Positions 13,701 through 24,118 of a stretch of DNA of 64,000 bases are shown piece by piece. The first letter of the stretch is position 1. Each line of letters starts with the position of its first letter. The DNA is taken from contig CAMPDV010000382.1 of assembly GCA_946699065.1 (NCBI GenBank), positions 239,419 through 303,418 on the forward strand, in the 5' to 3' direction. Below the pieces are notes generated by a model. That model did not search any database and was not told the DNA's origin. It saw nothing but the letters and a program-made list of their open reading frames with translations. The stretch is from Loxodes magnus (taxonomy: Eukaryota > Ciliophora > Karyorelictea > Loxodida > Loxodidae). Position numbers and translations under genes: made by a program.

Positions 13701-15093
13701 CAGCCTAATCAAAGCAAACTCCTTACTTTAATGCAGAAAAAGACATAAATATCTAGGAAGTAATTCCTATTAATCTAGAAAACTGGTAATAGCTTAAAGA
13801 TAAGTATTCAACCTTTAAGCTAATTTCTTAAAGTGAAAAGTATCTAGGAGAATTAAAAGTTCCTTTAATGTCTTTAATCATGTAAAATACTATTTAAGGG
13901 GAGTTTCCTATTATAAACTAATAAGGGTAAATTTCAGCTTAATTACAAATAAGAATATCCTTATTAGATTAAGAGACTTAGGCTATTGAAGAGGAATAGA
14001 CTGAAGAATAGAATGAAGAATAAAATAACTTAACGGAGAAATCAGATGAAGGCTAATAAATTGAAGACTAGAATTTAGAAAATCTACAAGAATAGTCTAA
14101 AACAACTTTCTATATCAGTGTAGATACTGGAATGCATATCTACTTTAATGGTAAGTTTATTGATAGTTAGATTAACCTGGAAATGTATATGTAAAGTTCA
14201 AATGATTAGATGGCTAATAATATTTGACAGCTCATATATATAATTGCATTAATCCTGCCTGAAATTTCTAAGTTCCTTTAAGAATTCCTGAATCAATCTC
14301 TAATGAATGCTTAAATAAAAGTATTCAATTTGAAGTATGGAATAAAGATCTAGTCCAATAAAATGATCAGATTATAGGAATTGCTTCAGTAGAACTATCT
14401 CCTTTAATCCACTAGGAGTATATTGAAGGTTGGTATCATATACTAAACGAATCATAAATAAAAGGATAAATAAAGGTTAGAGTTTCTCCTTTTAAGTCAC
14501 TTGCTAAAAGAAGCTTATCATGCTCAAGAAACGAATTTTTTGGTAAACAAACCATCTAAGAAAGCGATTAGCAAGTAGTTCAAACTTAACTTGATAATGA
14601 ACTGGAAGATTATAAAGAAAACGTAAATGAAGAAAATTAAGAAAGTTTACAATAGAGACATTAGCAGAACTTGAACGATCTTGAATTCTAAATAAACTAA
14701 TTGAAGAATCAGGAAAATTAATTTAGATAGGAGATTGATTTTATAGATGAAGATCAAATTGAAGAAAAACCTTTTTAAAACAATGTTCAAACAGAAGATC
14801 TTTAGGAATGGGAATATTAATTGTAAGATCCTGAATAAGTTAGATAGATAATATAAGAAGCGGGCCAACTTAGAAATTAGTAATTAGAAAGTAACTCAAA
14901 TCAACACGAAATTTCTTAGCCTATTGAACATCAAAGAAGCAACTCAAGTCAAGAGAATCTAGAAGAATCGCCTAAGAAGGAAGAGGAAATATAAGAGAAT
15001 GAGGAGTATTTAAAAAGAGATTAAGAAATATAAAGAATTGCTAATATCATGAGAGCTTCATTCAAGTAATTTACTAATTTTTTGTATAAATGA
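10724..15093 (+). CDS. C2CD3: C2CD3-like centriolar C2-domain protein
   Basis: A 1449-residue protein from two exons. The N terminus begins MDSLPPGVEGKQYGVL; S-L-P-P-x-V-E-G is the hallmark start of C2CD3, followed by a C2-like fold containing VKFWGAED (W as TGA). A second C2 lies at ~505-615, with NVIWNNNEPRF and FLVWDKINP-type strands, then the family signature GFLRTFLALGTSSQI (~650-665). A third C2-like unit is at ~810-930 and a fourth at ~1130-1260 (NCINPAWNFQVPL, QFEVWNKD). Gln/Glu coiled coil separates and follows these. C2CD3 sits at the distal end of centrioles/basal bodies and is needed for distal appendages and ciliogenesis. The ciliate protein is shorter than the human one (about 2,350 residues). 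Stop TGA after FTNFLYK. The neighbouring MZT1 is also a microtubule-organising-centre gene. Confidence 0.85.
14151..14170 (+). other. 20-nt intron in C2CD3-like gene
   Basis: GTAAGTTTATTGATAGTTAG. Splicing turns an incoherent stretch into a C2 strand series, HIYFNDQPGNVYVKFKWLDG, running into INPAWNFQV. A shorter 16-nt alternative ending at the first TAG would break the frame. Confidence 0.85.
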
Positions 15094-15877
15094 TCTGTAT
15101 TAAGATTGTTCTCTACAACTGCACAATCAAACTATATGATCTCTCTTTACCAAAATAATTTCTCACAAGGCTATTCATTCTTTTTTCAGTATATATAATA
15201 AGAGTTTGTTCCTTTTAAGAAAATGAAATATAAAGCATGAATGTAAGCAAAACATAATAAAGCCTGCCTTATAAATTTATTGATCTTAAATACTTTAAAC
15301 TTATTTAGAAGAAATTAGAATAAGTTATGAGTTTATCAATTTACCCTAAGTATTGATATCTTAGATATAAGTTTTTTGCCTGATTTAAATTTGAATTTTA
15401 GTTTTGTTTCAATTTTATTTAAAACTAAATCTTTAGTCAAATCTTTTTAAAGCACAGACAAGATATGACTTTGCATCTTCTATTAAAATTTTAATTCATG
15501 CTACTCTTTTCTACTAATAAAGACCTTTGATGGTTCAAAATGTTTCTAAAGCCCTGAATAAGTACATCAGATAAAAAATCCTAGACTTAAAGAAAAAGGA
15601 AGAAAAGAGTAGCGAACTATCTTCTTTAGTGCTGTTTAATTAGTCTATCTTTGCTTCTGAATCAAAGTTAAGTGTCTATTTGACCTTCTTTTTCTTATGC
15701 TTATTATTTCTTTCTAAATAGCCAATCATAACACTTTTACCTTAAGCGGTTTAAAAGGTTGCTATTAATGATTAAGGAAAGCTTATTGTTGATAGACTAT
15801 TGAAATATTGAGATTAAAAGGGAAAAGTTTAAATTAAAATCTAAAAGAGATTGAGAAATCTAAGATAGGAAATAAAG
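15094..15877. other. Spacer, possibly containing an upstream coding extension
   Basis: From an ATG at 15530 the frame runs without TGA into the following gene except for one TGA. It would add 116 residues including a hydrophobic stretch (YLTFFFLCLLFL). Composition of its second half looks intergenic, so I did not merge it. Transcript 5'-end mapping would decide. Confidence 0.3.
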
Positions 15878-16216
15878 ATGTCTGCTATTAAGTAAGCAGC
15901 TTAGAAATTTTACGTTAAGAGTGGGCCTCAACTGTTTGTATCTAACTTACTTATAAACTAGGAAAAACATGTATCTTGCTAATGAATCTGAAGCGCTGTT
16001 CAGCAAAACAAAGGCACTGACTTAATAAGATCTAAATCATACCTCAAGGAAGTCATTCTAGCATAGATGTTTAGAGCAAAAAAATTAGAACTTGGACCAG
16101 CTTAAGATTTGAAAAAGCCGCATAAAAGAAGTGGATTTAAATTAAAAGCAAATAAAGCTTATAAATCCATAGCTCCTGAGCTCATTCCTGAGTCTTTACA
16201 AAAGAAACCAAATTGA
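15878..16216 (+). CDS. Small basic protein, possibly mitochondrial ribosomal
   Basis: A 112-residue protein from the ATG at 15878 (MSAIKQAAQKFYV) to TGA after QKKPN. The body has SGPQLFVSNLLINQ, then QWIWSAVQQ with two TGA-coded Trp, then IRSKSYLKEVILAQMFRAKKLELG and a basic KKPHKRSGFKLKANKAYK tail. A short, basic protein with an aromatic-basic helical segment of this kind resembles mitochondrial small-subunit proteins, but I cannot name a family. An upstream in-frame ATG at 15530 would give 228 residues. Confidence 0.55.
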
Positions 16217-17249
16217 ACTTAACAGATTAAATAAAAATTCCATTTAGAATGTACATTTAAAATATATGACTGCGTATTATAAAGTATTAATATCCCATCA
16301 AACTTCCTCTTTTATATCCATCTAATATCTCATCATTAAAACCCTCTTTATAAGCCATAAGACCTGTTCTATAGAGATAAACTTTTCTAGCCAAATATAA
16401 GGATAAAATAATCAAAGAAATCCATATCTACAAGCATGGACTATAAAAGCATAATACAGTTCTAAACTGATTATTTTGAATATATTTGAATACTGAGATA
16501 TCAAAAGTCTATTAATCAGCTATAAGATAACTTGTTCAGAAATAAGATTCCTAACTTATCTAAATGCTTTAGTATATTTTAATTTAATAACTTGAGACTG
16601 ATGTTATTATAAAGACACTATTTTTAGTTTTTAGCTTAGATATTGTATCTTATACTTGTTTAAGTATTTTCATATCTTAAAGTATATTAAAGAGATAATA
16701 AGAATTAGAGGCTATTTTATCCTTTATTCAAAGCATATAGTATCTAATGTTCTTATTTCTATATCAATTAACCATTAAAGTCATAGTTCATTTAGTTATC
16801 TTTCAGTTATTTATAGGATTGCGTCGCTTTAATTTTTCCAAGTATTAAGAAAGCTAAATACTTTCTAAAATGATAACCTAGATAATCTTACTATACTCTT
16901 ATTATAATCAACTAATGTCTAGATGCCTTCTACATATCTAAATTACTTCTAGTCTTTGATAATCCTACTACTTTTAGCTCTATTTCAATTAATTTAAATA
17001 GTGCTTTTATAGGAAACTTTTGTATAACAGAACTAAAGATAGATTAAAGGAAAGACTCATAACTAGATTGCTATTTTTAAAATAAGAAAAAAGGCTACTA
17101 ATGAGCTTCAGTACAAGGAATGGAGTATTTTAATGAATGCAGGGGTAGAGTAATGGAATAGCAATACTATAACAATAGCGATAGAATTAGGTGCATTGAA
17201 ATGTATAGATTATTAGTTAGATAGTAAATATAATATAATTAAATAAGTA
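16217..17249. other. Intergenic spacer, convergent genes
   Basis: About 1 kb, AT-rich, no supported feature on either strand. Confidence 0.4.
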
Positions 17250-18359
17250 TCATAAAGCTCTTTTTGCTTCTAACACTTTTTTCTGTTGAATAAACCTCTC
17301 TTTTTTCCCCTTTATGCTTACAAAGTAAAGACCAACCAAAATTATAAGTCCACCAGCACATGTCCACATTCCTGGTAAAGGGTCGTGCCCAATTATCCAA
17401 GTTATAAGTGCTGCAAATCATGGAACTGTCAACATAGCTACAGTTATGGTTAAAGAATCGAAATATTCAAGACATTTTATTATAGTAATTATGGGAGGAC
17501 CTGAAATTAAAGCGCATGCAAGCATATATCATATTCACTCTTAGCTAGCAAACCCAAATATTGAATGTTCATTGTCTTGACTATTATAGATAGAGCAGTT
17601 TTCAAAAATAATTGAATAAGTGCTAAGTACCAAAATGGTAATAAAGTTAAACAAGAAATTCATATAAAAGAAAGGCATTTTTTTCTCTAATAAATATTGA
17701 TTTTAAAGGTAGAAGAAAGCACCACCAATTGCACTAAGGAAGGCTATTAAATCACCTTGCATAAATTTAGTTGTTGCACTGATTCCAATCTGTTAATCAT
17801 AAGAGCTTTATGTTTTATCTGCTATACTAAATAAAACTCCCGCTAAAGCAATAGATGTACCCATTATTTCTTATCTATTAACTTATTTTCCAACTATTTT
17901 TTATCAAATAACTACTATAATTGGGGAAACTGAGCCTATTAAAAATGCATTTGCAACTGTTGTGTATTCAAGAGAATAATATTAAGCACCAAGCCAAATG
18001 CTGTTTGTAATTGAAATTGAAAAGATAACAAGAAGATAAAATCCGTTTAGTACAATATTCCTTACGTATTTTTCCGTATTTTAGCAATATTCTTTAATAA
18101 AACAGAAAAACAAGCCAGTTATAATCAAAATTTATCGTCAGTTAGTTTTCAAAATTGGAGGAACTCCTTTCATCCCTTCAAAGAAAGAAGGTACAGAACT
18201 ACCTGCTACAACAGTGTATATTAAAAGAGTCCAAGCTAAGCAATATTTGTATAAATGCTGATAATCAACGTTACTTTTCTCCTAAAGCCTATCAACTTAA
18301 AGATTCTAATCTTCATTTTAAATTAAAGACAGCTTAAGGTCTTAGTTTTTTCTATCCAT
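17250..18359 (-). CDS. DMT/EamA-family membrane transporter
   Basis: A 369-residue intronless protein with about ten hydrophobic segments, starting MDRKNQDLKL. Two EamA-like halves are visible. The first contains NSIWLGAQYYSLEYTTVANA and FLIGSVSPIIVVIWQKIVG. The second contains GDLIAFLSAIGGAFFYLQNQ and SLTITVAMLTVPWFAALITW, ending in AGGLIILVGLYFV. The pattern of a helix in which a 'vacated' substrate site is followed by a helix ending in a Gly/Pro-rich turn is typical of drug/metabolite and nucleotide-sugar transporters. The substrate cannot be inferred. Four Trp codons are TGA (for example VPWFA), the last lying about 56 codons before the stop. The C-terminal tail is basic and cytoplasmic-looking (IKGKKERFIQQKK). 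Located in a membrane, organelle unknown. Confidence 0.85.
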
Positions 18360-18586
18360 TTTATTTATCTTATTTGGTAATGGATGCTTATTTTATCAAA
18401 GCTGCTTTATATTTCTTAAGTTACTTTTTATTAAAGGGAATTAATTAATTTTTTAAGTTGCTTGATAAGAATAATTGTTACTTTGATCTTCTAATTTATG
18501 AATATTAGTTATTATTATGAAAAAATAGAGATAGAAAGAGACAACTATAAGGTTAAAATAAGGATATAAAATTTCGATTCTTTGAG

Positions 18587-20404
18587 TCATGGGAATAAAT
18601 ATGAATATCTTATACTGCTAGTCATACTGTTGTTTTTAAGCTCGTTTTCTTCTCTTTCCTATATCCTTTTCTTAATACTTATTGACTTTTCTTTAATTAA
18701 ATCTACTTGTCTTACTATAAAATTTAAGTCATCTGCAAAAACTTTATCGAAACCTTTGTACCCTTTTCTCAAGAGTCTTAACTTAAGTTTATATTCCCTT
18801 TTCAAATCTCTTTGTTTTTTGACTGTATATTTTCTCAAGGCTTTCTGAATTTTTTCTTGTTCTTACTCGCTTACTTTTTTCTTTATTTATGTAGACAATT
18901 TTTAAAATATTGACTCTTGCTTATGGACTACCTTAGCAGGTTGAGTTTCTACATTTTTTAAATTATTAACCATCTATGATATCTCTAAAACTGCGTTTTA
19001 ATTAGGACCTCTGTACTTATAAAATTATGAGAGTCTTTTTACAAGTTAGACTGGAACTTATTGACTTAGTCCGTTTTTAAAGTCTCTATGAATTTTGTTG
19101 ATGTTGATATCAAAGAAAGTTTTATTAGTATCTATATTACAGAACTCTACCATGTTTTATTTAATACCTTACTCTCATTTTCTGTAACTTTATACCTCTT
19201 TTGGAATCTCTGACAACGCTCTTTTTTATGATTCGGCCTAATTGTCTTATTATACTCCTGATTAATACTGCCTGTTGCCTCTTCCTCTCATCTATGTTCG
19301 AGTAGACAAAAGTGATCTTGCTATATCACTGGTTCGTGTATCAGGTCTTGAAGTGAAACAAGTAGTAGGCTTTGATAAAGGCCTCAGCTTTTGTCTAGAA
19401 GATTATCTACTTGTTACAGCTGAGAAAGAAGGGTAATTATTTTGGGGCATTTTAAAATTAGTTGACAGTATATCTTAAATGGTCTCTTAATTACTTTACT
19501 TGTCTTAATTATTTCTCTCCAATATTTAATACTGGTACATATATAAAAAGTAGTCTACTTTGTTAGTGTCATAGCAAAAATCAAATGTCATGCTATAGAA
19601 TTCTGTTTTGAGATTGCTTTGTATTATGTCTTTAATCAAACTAGCCTATCTTTCTATGCTTTTAAACCTTTAGCCTTTAAAAGTTTGAATCTCATAGGTT
19701 TTTTATTTTCCCATTGAAGATTAATTCATAAAAAAGCTGTTAGTCTAGAATATTGAAGAGTTATTGGATAAATCAAAGCTAGTATTATCCTGATTAGTAA
19801 CATAAAAGGTTCTGTTCTAAAGATCTTATTCTTGTATTTTCTTCTTGTAGCTATAGTAAGGATTCATAGAGTATCTTTCAGTCAAATGTTCTTACTCTTT
19901 CTACTACATTTACTATAGGATTCTTTAACTCATCCTACTATTATTGCCATTGTAGTAGTTTGATAAAATTGCTATTTTTGCAGGTTTTTTTCCTCTATAA
20001 CTAGTTACTCTTATAACATTGTTTTCACATTTACCGTATATAAACCTTTAGAATACAAAGCTATTTCCTTCGCCTTATATAAAATAGCTTTCTCATAGCT
20101 TTAAAGCTTCTTCCTTGTCAAAAATAAGTTAGTTTTAGACATCATTCTTAAATATAGCCATAGGCTATTCCTTATTACCTCCATTAAGTCTCTCAAAGTT
20201 CTCAAAATACATGAAAAGCAAGTTAACTTAAATCTCATCAAACTACAAGTTCTTATGAGTATTACTCGTAAACATAAACAAAGGATGCTTAAATCCATAT
20301 CCTACTATTATAGTTTCAGGTACTTGTATATAGCATTTTTTGTTAGTTTAGCAATAGTCATATAAAATCCTATAAACATGAAAATCTTTAGTCTACTAGG
20401 TCAT
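18587..20404 (-). CDS. Large conserved-looking protein, unknown
   Basis: A 605-residue protein in one exon, from an ATG followed by TQQTKDFHVYRIL to TGA after YSYLFP. The N-terminal ~120 residues look globular: ETIIVGYGFKHPLFMF, FMYFENFERLNGG, FIQGEGNSFVFQRF and YGKCENNVIRVTSYRGKKPA. The middle is a Ser/Arg/Thr-rich disordered linker (SRPDTRTSDIARSLLSTRT). The C-terminal ~200 residues are strongly basic and helical (KKQRDLKREYKLKLRLLRKGYKGF). No known domain is obvious. The overall shape suggests a cytoskeletal or RNA/DNA-associated protein. Two internal TGA codons read Trp (LWES, RKWEQG). The open frame on the plus strand at 18582-18848 is only its reverse-complement shadow. Confidence 0.75.
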
Positions 20405-22084
20405 TTTTATTACCTTTTATAATTATTAAGCTTATCCTTTTAATAGTTACTTCTTTATTTATTGCTTAATTTTATTAAAGATTACGTCTAATCTCTACTT
20501 ATTCCTATAGGCCCTTTATTATTACTCAATCAATATGGGTAATTCCTTTAAGTTTATTCTTAGCCTATTTTACTTATTATTTCATAAGTATCCGTCCACT
20601 AGTAATTTAGTAATTTAGTAATTTATCTTCTTCTACATTCTAAATCAATAACCTTTTAGATACTTAAGAAGTAAAGGTATAGTTATCCTTTAGAATAAAT
20701 CTAATGTATAGAAGTTTAAATTTATAAGCCTATGGCACTTAATAAATCCTGCTAAGTAATTAAGGAGTATAGTATAGAATAAGAGCAGTTGCTATTAGTT
20801 ACTACTGCTTATATCTTTCTACACCCTTTAATAGCTATTTTTCCTATAATTAAATAGCTCTACTGCATAATGACAGTACTAATTGAATATCTTCTACAGA
20901 TAATCATAGTTCCTTTATTATTTACAATATAACCATTACTGTAGTATATCTTAAGCTAAGCTTTAGTAATATTAGCTTATCATTAAGTAATTAGGAAGAT
21001 TTAAATAATCACAAGAAGTCTTAGTGATATATTTAAGCATTTTAGTTCTAAGTACTTTTAAGCATTTTTTAATATAGCACTCTAATAAGAAATTAGTGAT
21101 AGGCTAAACAGGATAGTTGGAATTAGGCTAATATAACTAGTAAAGCTAATATGAAGGATAGTTTTATTACCATTGAAACGTATATTTAGATATTATAAAC
21201 TAATTTTGAAATAGATAATCATTAAGTAGCAATCTTATAGATAAGGGATTAGAAATTGCATCATGATTAACTATTTATTAGCTTAGCCATCTAAAGTTTA
21301 ATACTTTTAGACTAATAAGAATCCTAATGCTTGCTCTTTGCTGCTTTATTGGTTATTTAATCAGGGATAAACTTAAATTAAAACTGCTATTTAACTGATT
21401 TCTTATTAGATATAAATGAGACTTTTGTCTAAAAGCTATTCATCGTATATAAATCTTAATTATCCTAGTAGATTACTTAAAATAGCATTTATAGAATACT
21501 AATTATGAGATTCAGCTAAGCAAATGCATTTAGAAAGAAATTTCTATCCAAATAAAAAAAGCAAAGCTATCTTATTATGATAAAGAGCTAAATTTTCAAA
21601 ATGCACTGAATTTATAAATCAATTAATAATGCTTTTTATAATTAGAGCTTAAATGATAGCAGATTGTTTAATTACTTGCTATGATAATAAATTTAAGTAA
21701 TCGTTTAAAATAAAGATCAGGCTATGATACTTAAGGGCTACTCACTAGATAAAAACTAAACATATAAATCTTAAAGGAAGAATGATTATTAACTAGAATG
21801 ATAGTTATATTCAAATCTTAAAACAGTCCAAAATTAAAATCATTTTAAGAGTTTTAATCTGAAGGCTTCTATTTTATTTGTCTAAAGAGAGATTAAAGAA
21901 AGGACTCTAGTAAATGTATAAAGAAAGAGCTATTAATTCTTAAGCAAGACTATTTAAAATGTTTTCAAAGAGAATAAAGCAAAGCTAATATGAATGGCGA
22001 CGTTTAGAATATTTGTACTTAGAATATAAAATATGAAAATTATGAAATTTCTTAATAAGAAAAATACATGTAAAATGCCTTCGA
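20405..22084. other. AT-rich intergenic spacer
   Basis: About 1.7 kb between two minus-strand genes. No supported gene, RNA or repeat. Confidence 0.4.
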
Positions 22085-24118
22085 TCATAGATCCTCTAAT
22101 TCCATTTCTTCAATAGGAATTTTCCAATATAAGTTTCTGCTATATGAATCGAATTCCTCGTTTTTTGGATTGGAATCTTGTATTAATGTGGACTGTTTTT
22201 CATCTGGATCTTTTATAACAGTAGTTGCAATTCTGTATAATAATTTTACTATTAAGGCGACGAGAATTATAAGGTTTCTTGATCTTCTATAGTAACAGTG
22301 TCTTCAGATTCCTTTTTAGTTGAGTCATGTTGGAAATCAGCTTTTCATATTTCCTGCATAGAAAATTACATTAGTCTGCTATTATTCAAAGCTATTCACT
22401 TCATTAAATTTTATTACATTCTCTTCTTCCTCTTCTTCGTTATTGTTGCTAACCTCTCCTTCTATCTCCTCCTCAATTTCATCATTTTAATCTTAATCCT
22501 GGTAACTCTTGAAACGAATTTCTTCTTTGATTACTTCTTCTTTGACCACTTCTTCTTCAGATATCTGATTTATTTGAGAAGAACGGTTTCCTCCTAAGTT
22601 TTTACTTTCTAATTCGTTTTAAGTTTTGAGTTAGTTCTACACGTACATTCCCCAGTCTTGTCTTGAGGCTAAATACTCAGAGATAAGCATTTGCTAATCT
22701 GCTTCTTTTTGTAGAAAATTAGCTATTTTAGTAACATGTCCAAGGTTTCCTTTCCGATATTTTTTATTATTTGTAGGATGAAAATAATAAGGGTTAGATA
22801 CTATCTATAGTAAGTAAGAGACTATGTCTACTTACTCTAGCAAATGCTACTTAAGTTAATTATCATATGAATCCTAAATGATATACTGAATAATTGCGAA
22901 TACTATATTGTGTAAGAAATTATTCCAGTGGTAGTTGCTAAATAATTGCAAACATGTATGGAGAATCTCACTTTTAATGAAGGCTTAATTTATTACTGGG
23001 TCATTTAGCTTTAAAGCGTTTTACAGGAATTCTAATAATCTTATTTTAGATGTCCCGAGAGGTTAGATAGTCTAAAAAAGTTGAAATTAAACTTCAATTT
23101 GAGGTTAAATTTGTAGTTTTTTGTTGATAGTATGTACGAATTCAGCTATTGGATTGTTGACTTAATTAGATGTGAGGAACACTTTGTGTAAAATCTGGTC
23201 ATCAAGCGATTAGGGCTCAGATAAAGGTTCTTCTTAGCTCGATAGTTTATTTTATTAAAGTCTATGATTGAGAAAAGTTTGGAGAAACAATAATCCGTGC
23301 TATTAGCCTTCTCCTTCACAATTAAAAATAGACTCCATTACATTTTGAAGTTTCTCACTATCTTACAAAAAGCGAAGTAAATCTACTCCATCAATCACTT
23401 CATTTACTTTATTTAATAAATCTACAAGAATCTAACTGCAGTTTCCACTTTTGCTGGGATCTCCTTATTAGAGTAAGTCTATTATTTAATTAAGCATTAC
23501 CTGCCTTATTTAGCAGAAATGATCTCTATCTTCCTTATCAAGAAGAATGTTATCTTCTAGGGTAACTATCCTCGATATTACATCAGAGATTGCTTTACTC
23601 TAAAGCTGGGAAAGCAAATCTTCTACAACGTTTTAGTTTTCAAACATTCAGTTAAATAACAGTCTAGGGACTTTGCTAATGAATGCAAATATTGTTTTTG
23701 AAAAGTATCCAGATAACGTTGGGTTTCTAGCACTCTCTGATTTTAGGAAAGAGAATAGTCTAAAAATTAAAGGCTGCTGCTATTGCTCGGTAAGTAAAAA
23801 CTTTTCGAGGAATCTTTCATTTTCGCAGCTAAACAGTTCGGTTGCTACAAAGGGAAGTTTATAGCATCGTTTCGTGTTTCCGTCATCAATAGGAATAGTT
23901 ATGATGTAGTCAATGAGTGTAGCTAATCTTTCATTATTAAAAAATTCGATAAGTCTATTATTTCCGTTGCGTACTTCTTAAATTAAATCTTCCTCATCTA
24001 AAATTTTTTCTAAGGTAACATCTTCTTTATCTAGTAACTCTTCAATAGATTTACCTGATTGCATTGATCTAAGATTTCAGAAAGAACCACCTAGACCCAT
24101 TAACAACATCATAGACAT
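22085..24118 (-). CDS. SAPS-domain protein, PP6/Sit4 regulatory subunit
   Basis: A 666-residue protein from three exons. After MSMMLLMGLGGS it enters the SAPS family signature: FWNLRS, SIEELLDKEDVTLEKILDEEDL, QEVRNGNNRLIEFF, then YKLPFVATELFSCENERFLE and repeated helical (HEAT-like) units to about residue 480. The Trp at position 14, invariant in the family's M-F-W start, is TGA. The C-terminal ~180 residues are acidic and disordered (EEVVKEEVIKEE, NNNEEEEEEN), as in other SAPS proteins. SAPS subunits bind the Sit4/PP6 catalytic phosphatase and set substrate choice in cell-cycle and nutrient signalling. The gene ends EEMELEDL-TGA. Intronic sequence 22233-22249 and 22354-22369 is removed. Confidence 0.88.
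22233..22249 (-). other. 17-nt intron (SAPS gene, second)
   Basis: GTAAAATTATTATACAG on the minus strand. Splicing joins ...LQFSSPQQ to IATTVIKDPDEK and returns to the frame that ends at TGA. Confidence 0.8.
22354..22369 (-). other. 16-nt intron (SAPS gene, first)
   Basis: GTAATTTTCTATGCAG on the minus strand. Splicing joins ...FEQQQTN to EIWKADFQHDSTKKESED, an acidic stretch coherent with its surroundings. Confidence 0.8.

Noticed and set aside
22298..22597. Plus-strand hydrophobic 99-codon frame
   Set aside because: Antisense shadow of the acidic Glu-rich tail of the SAPS protein.
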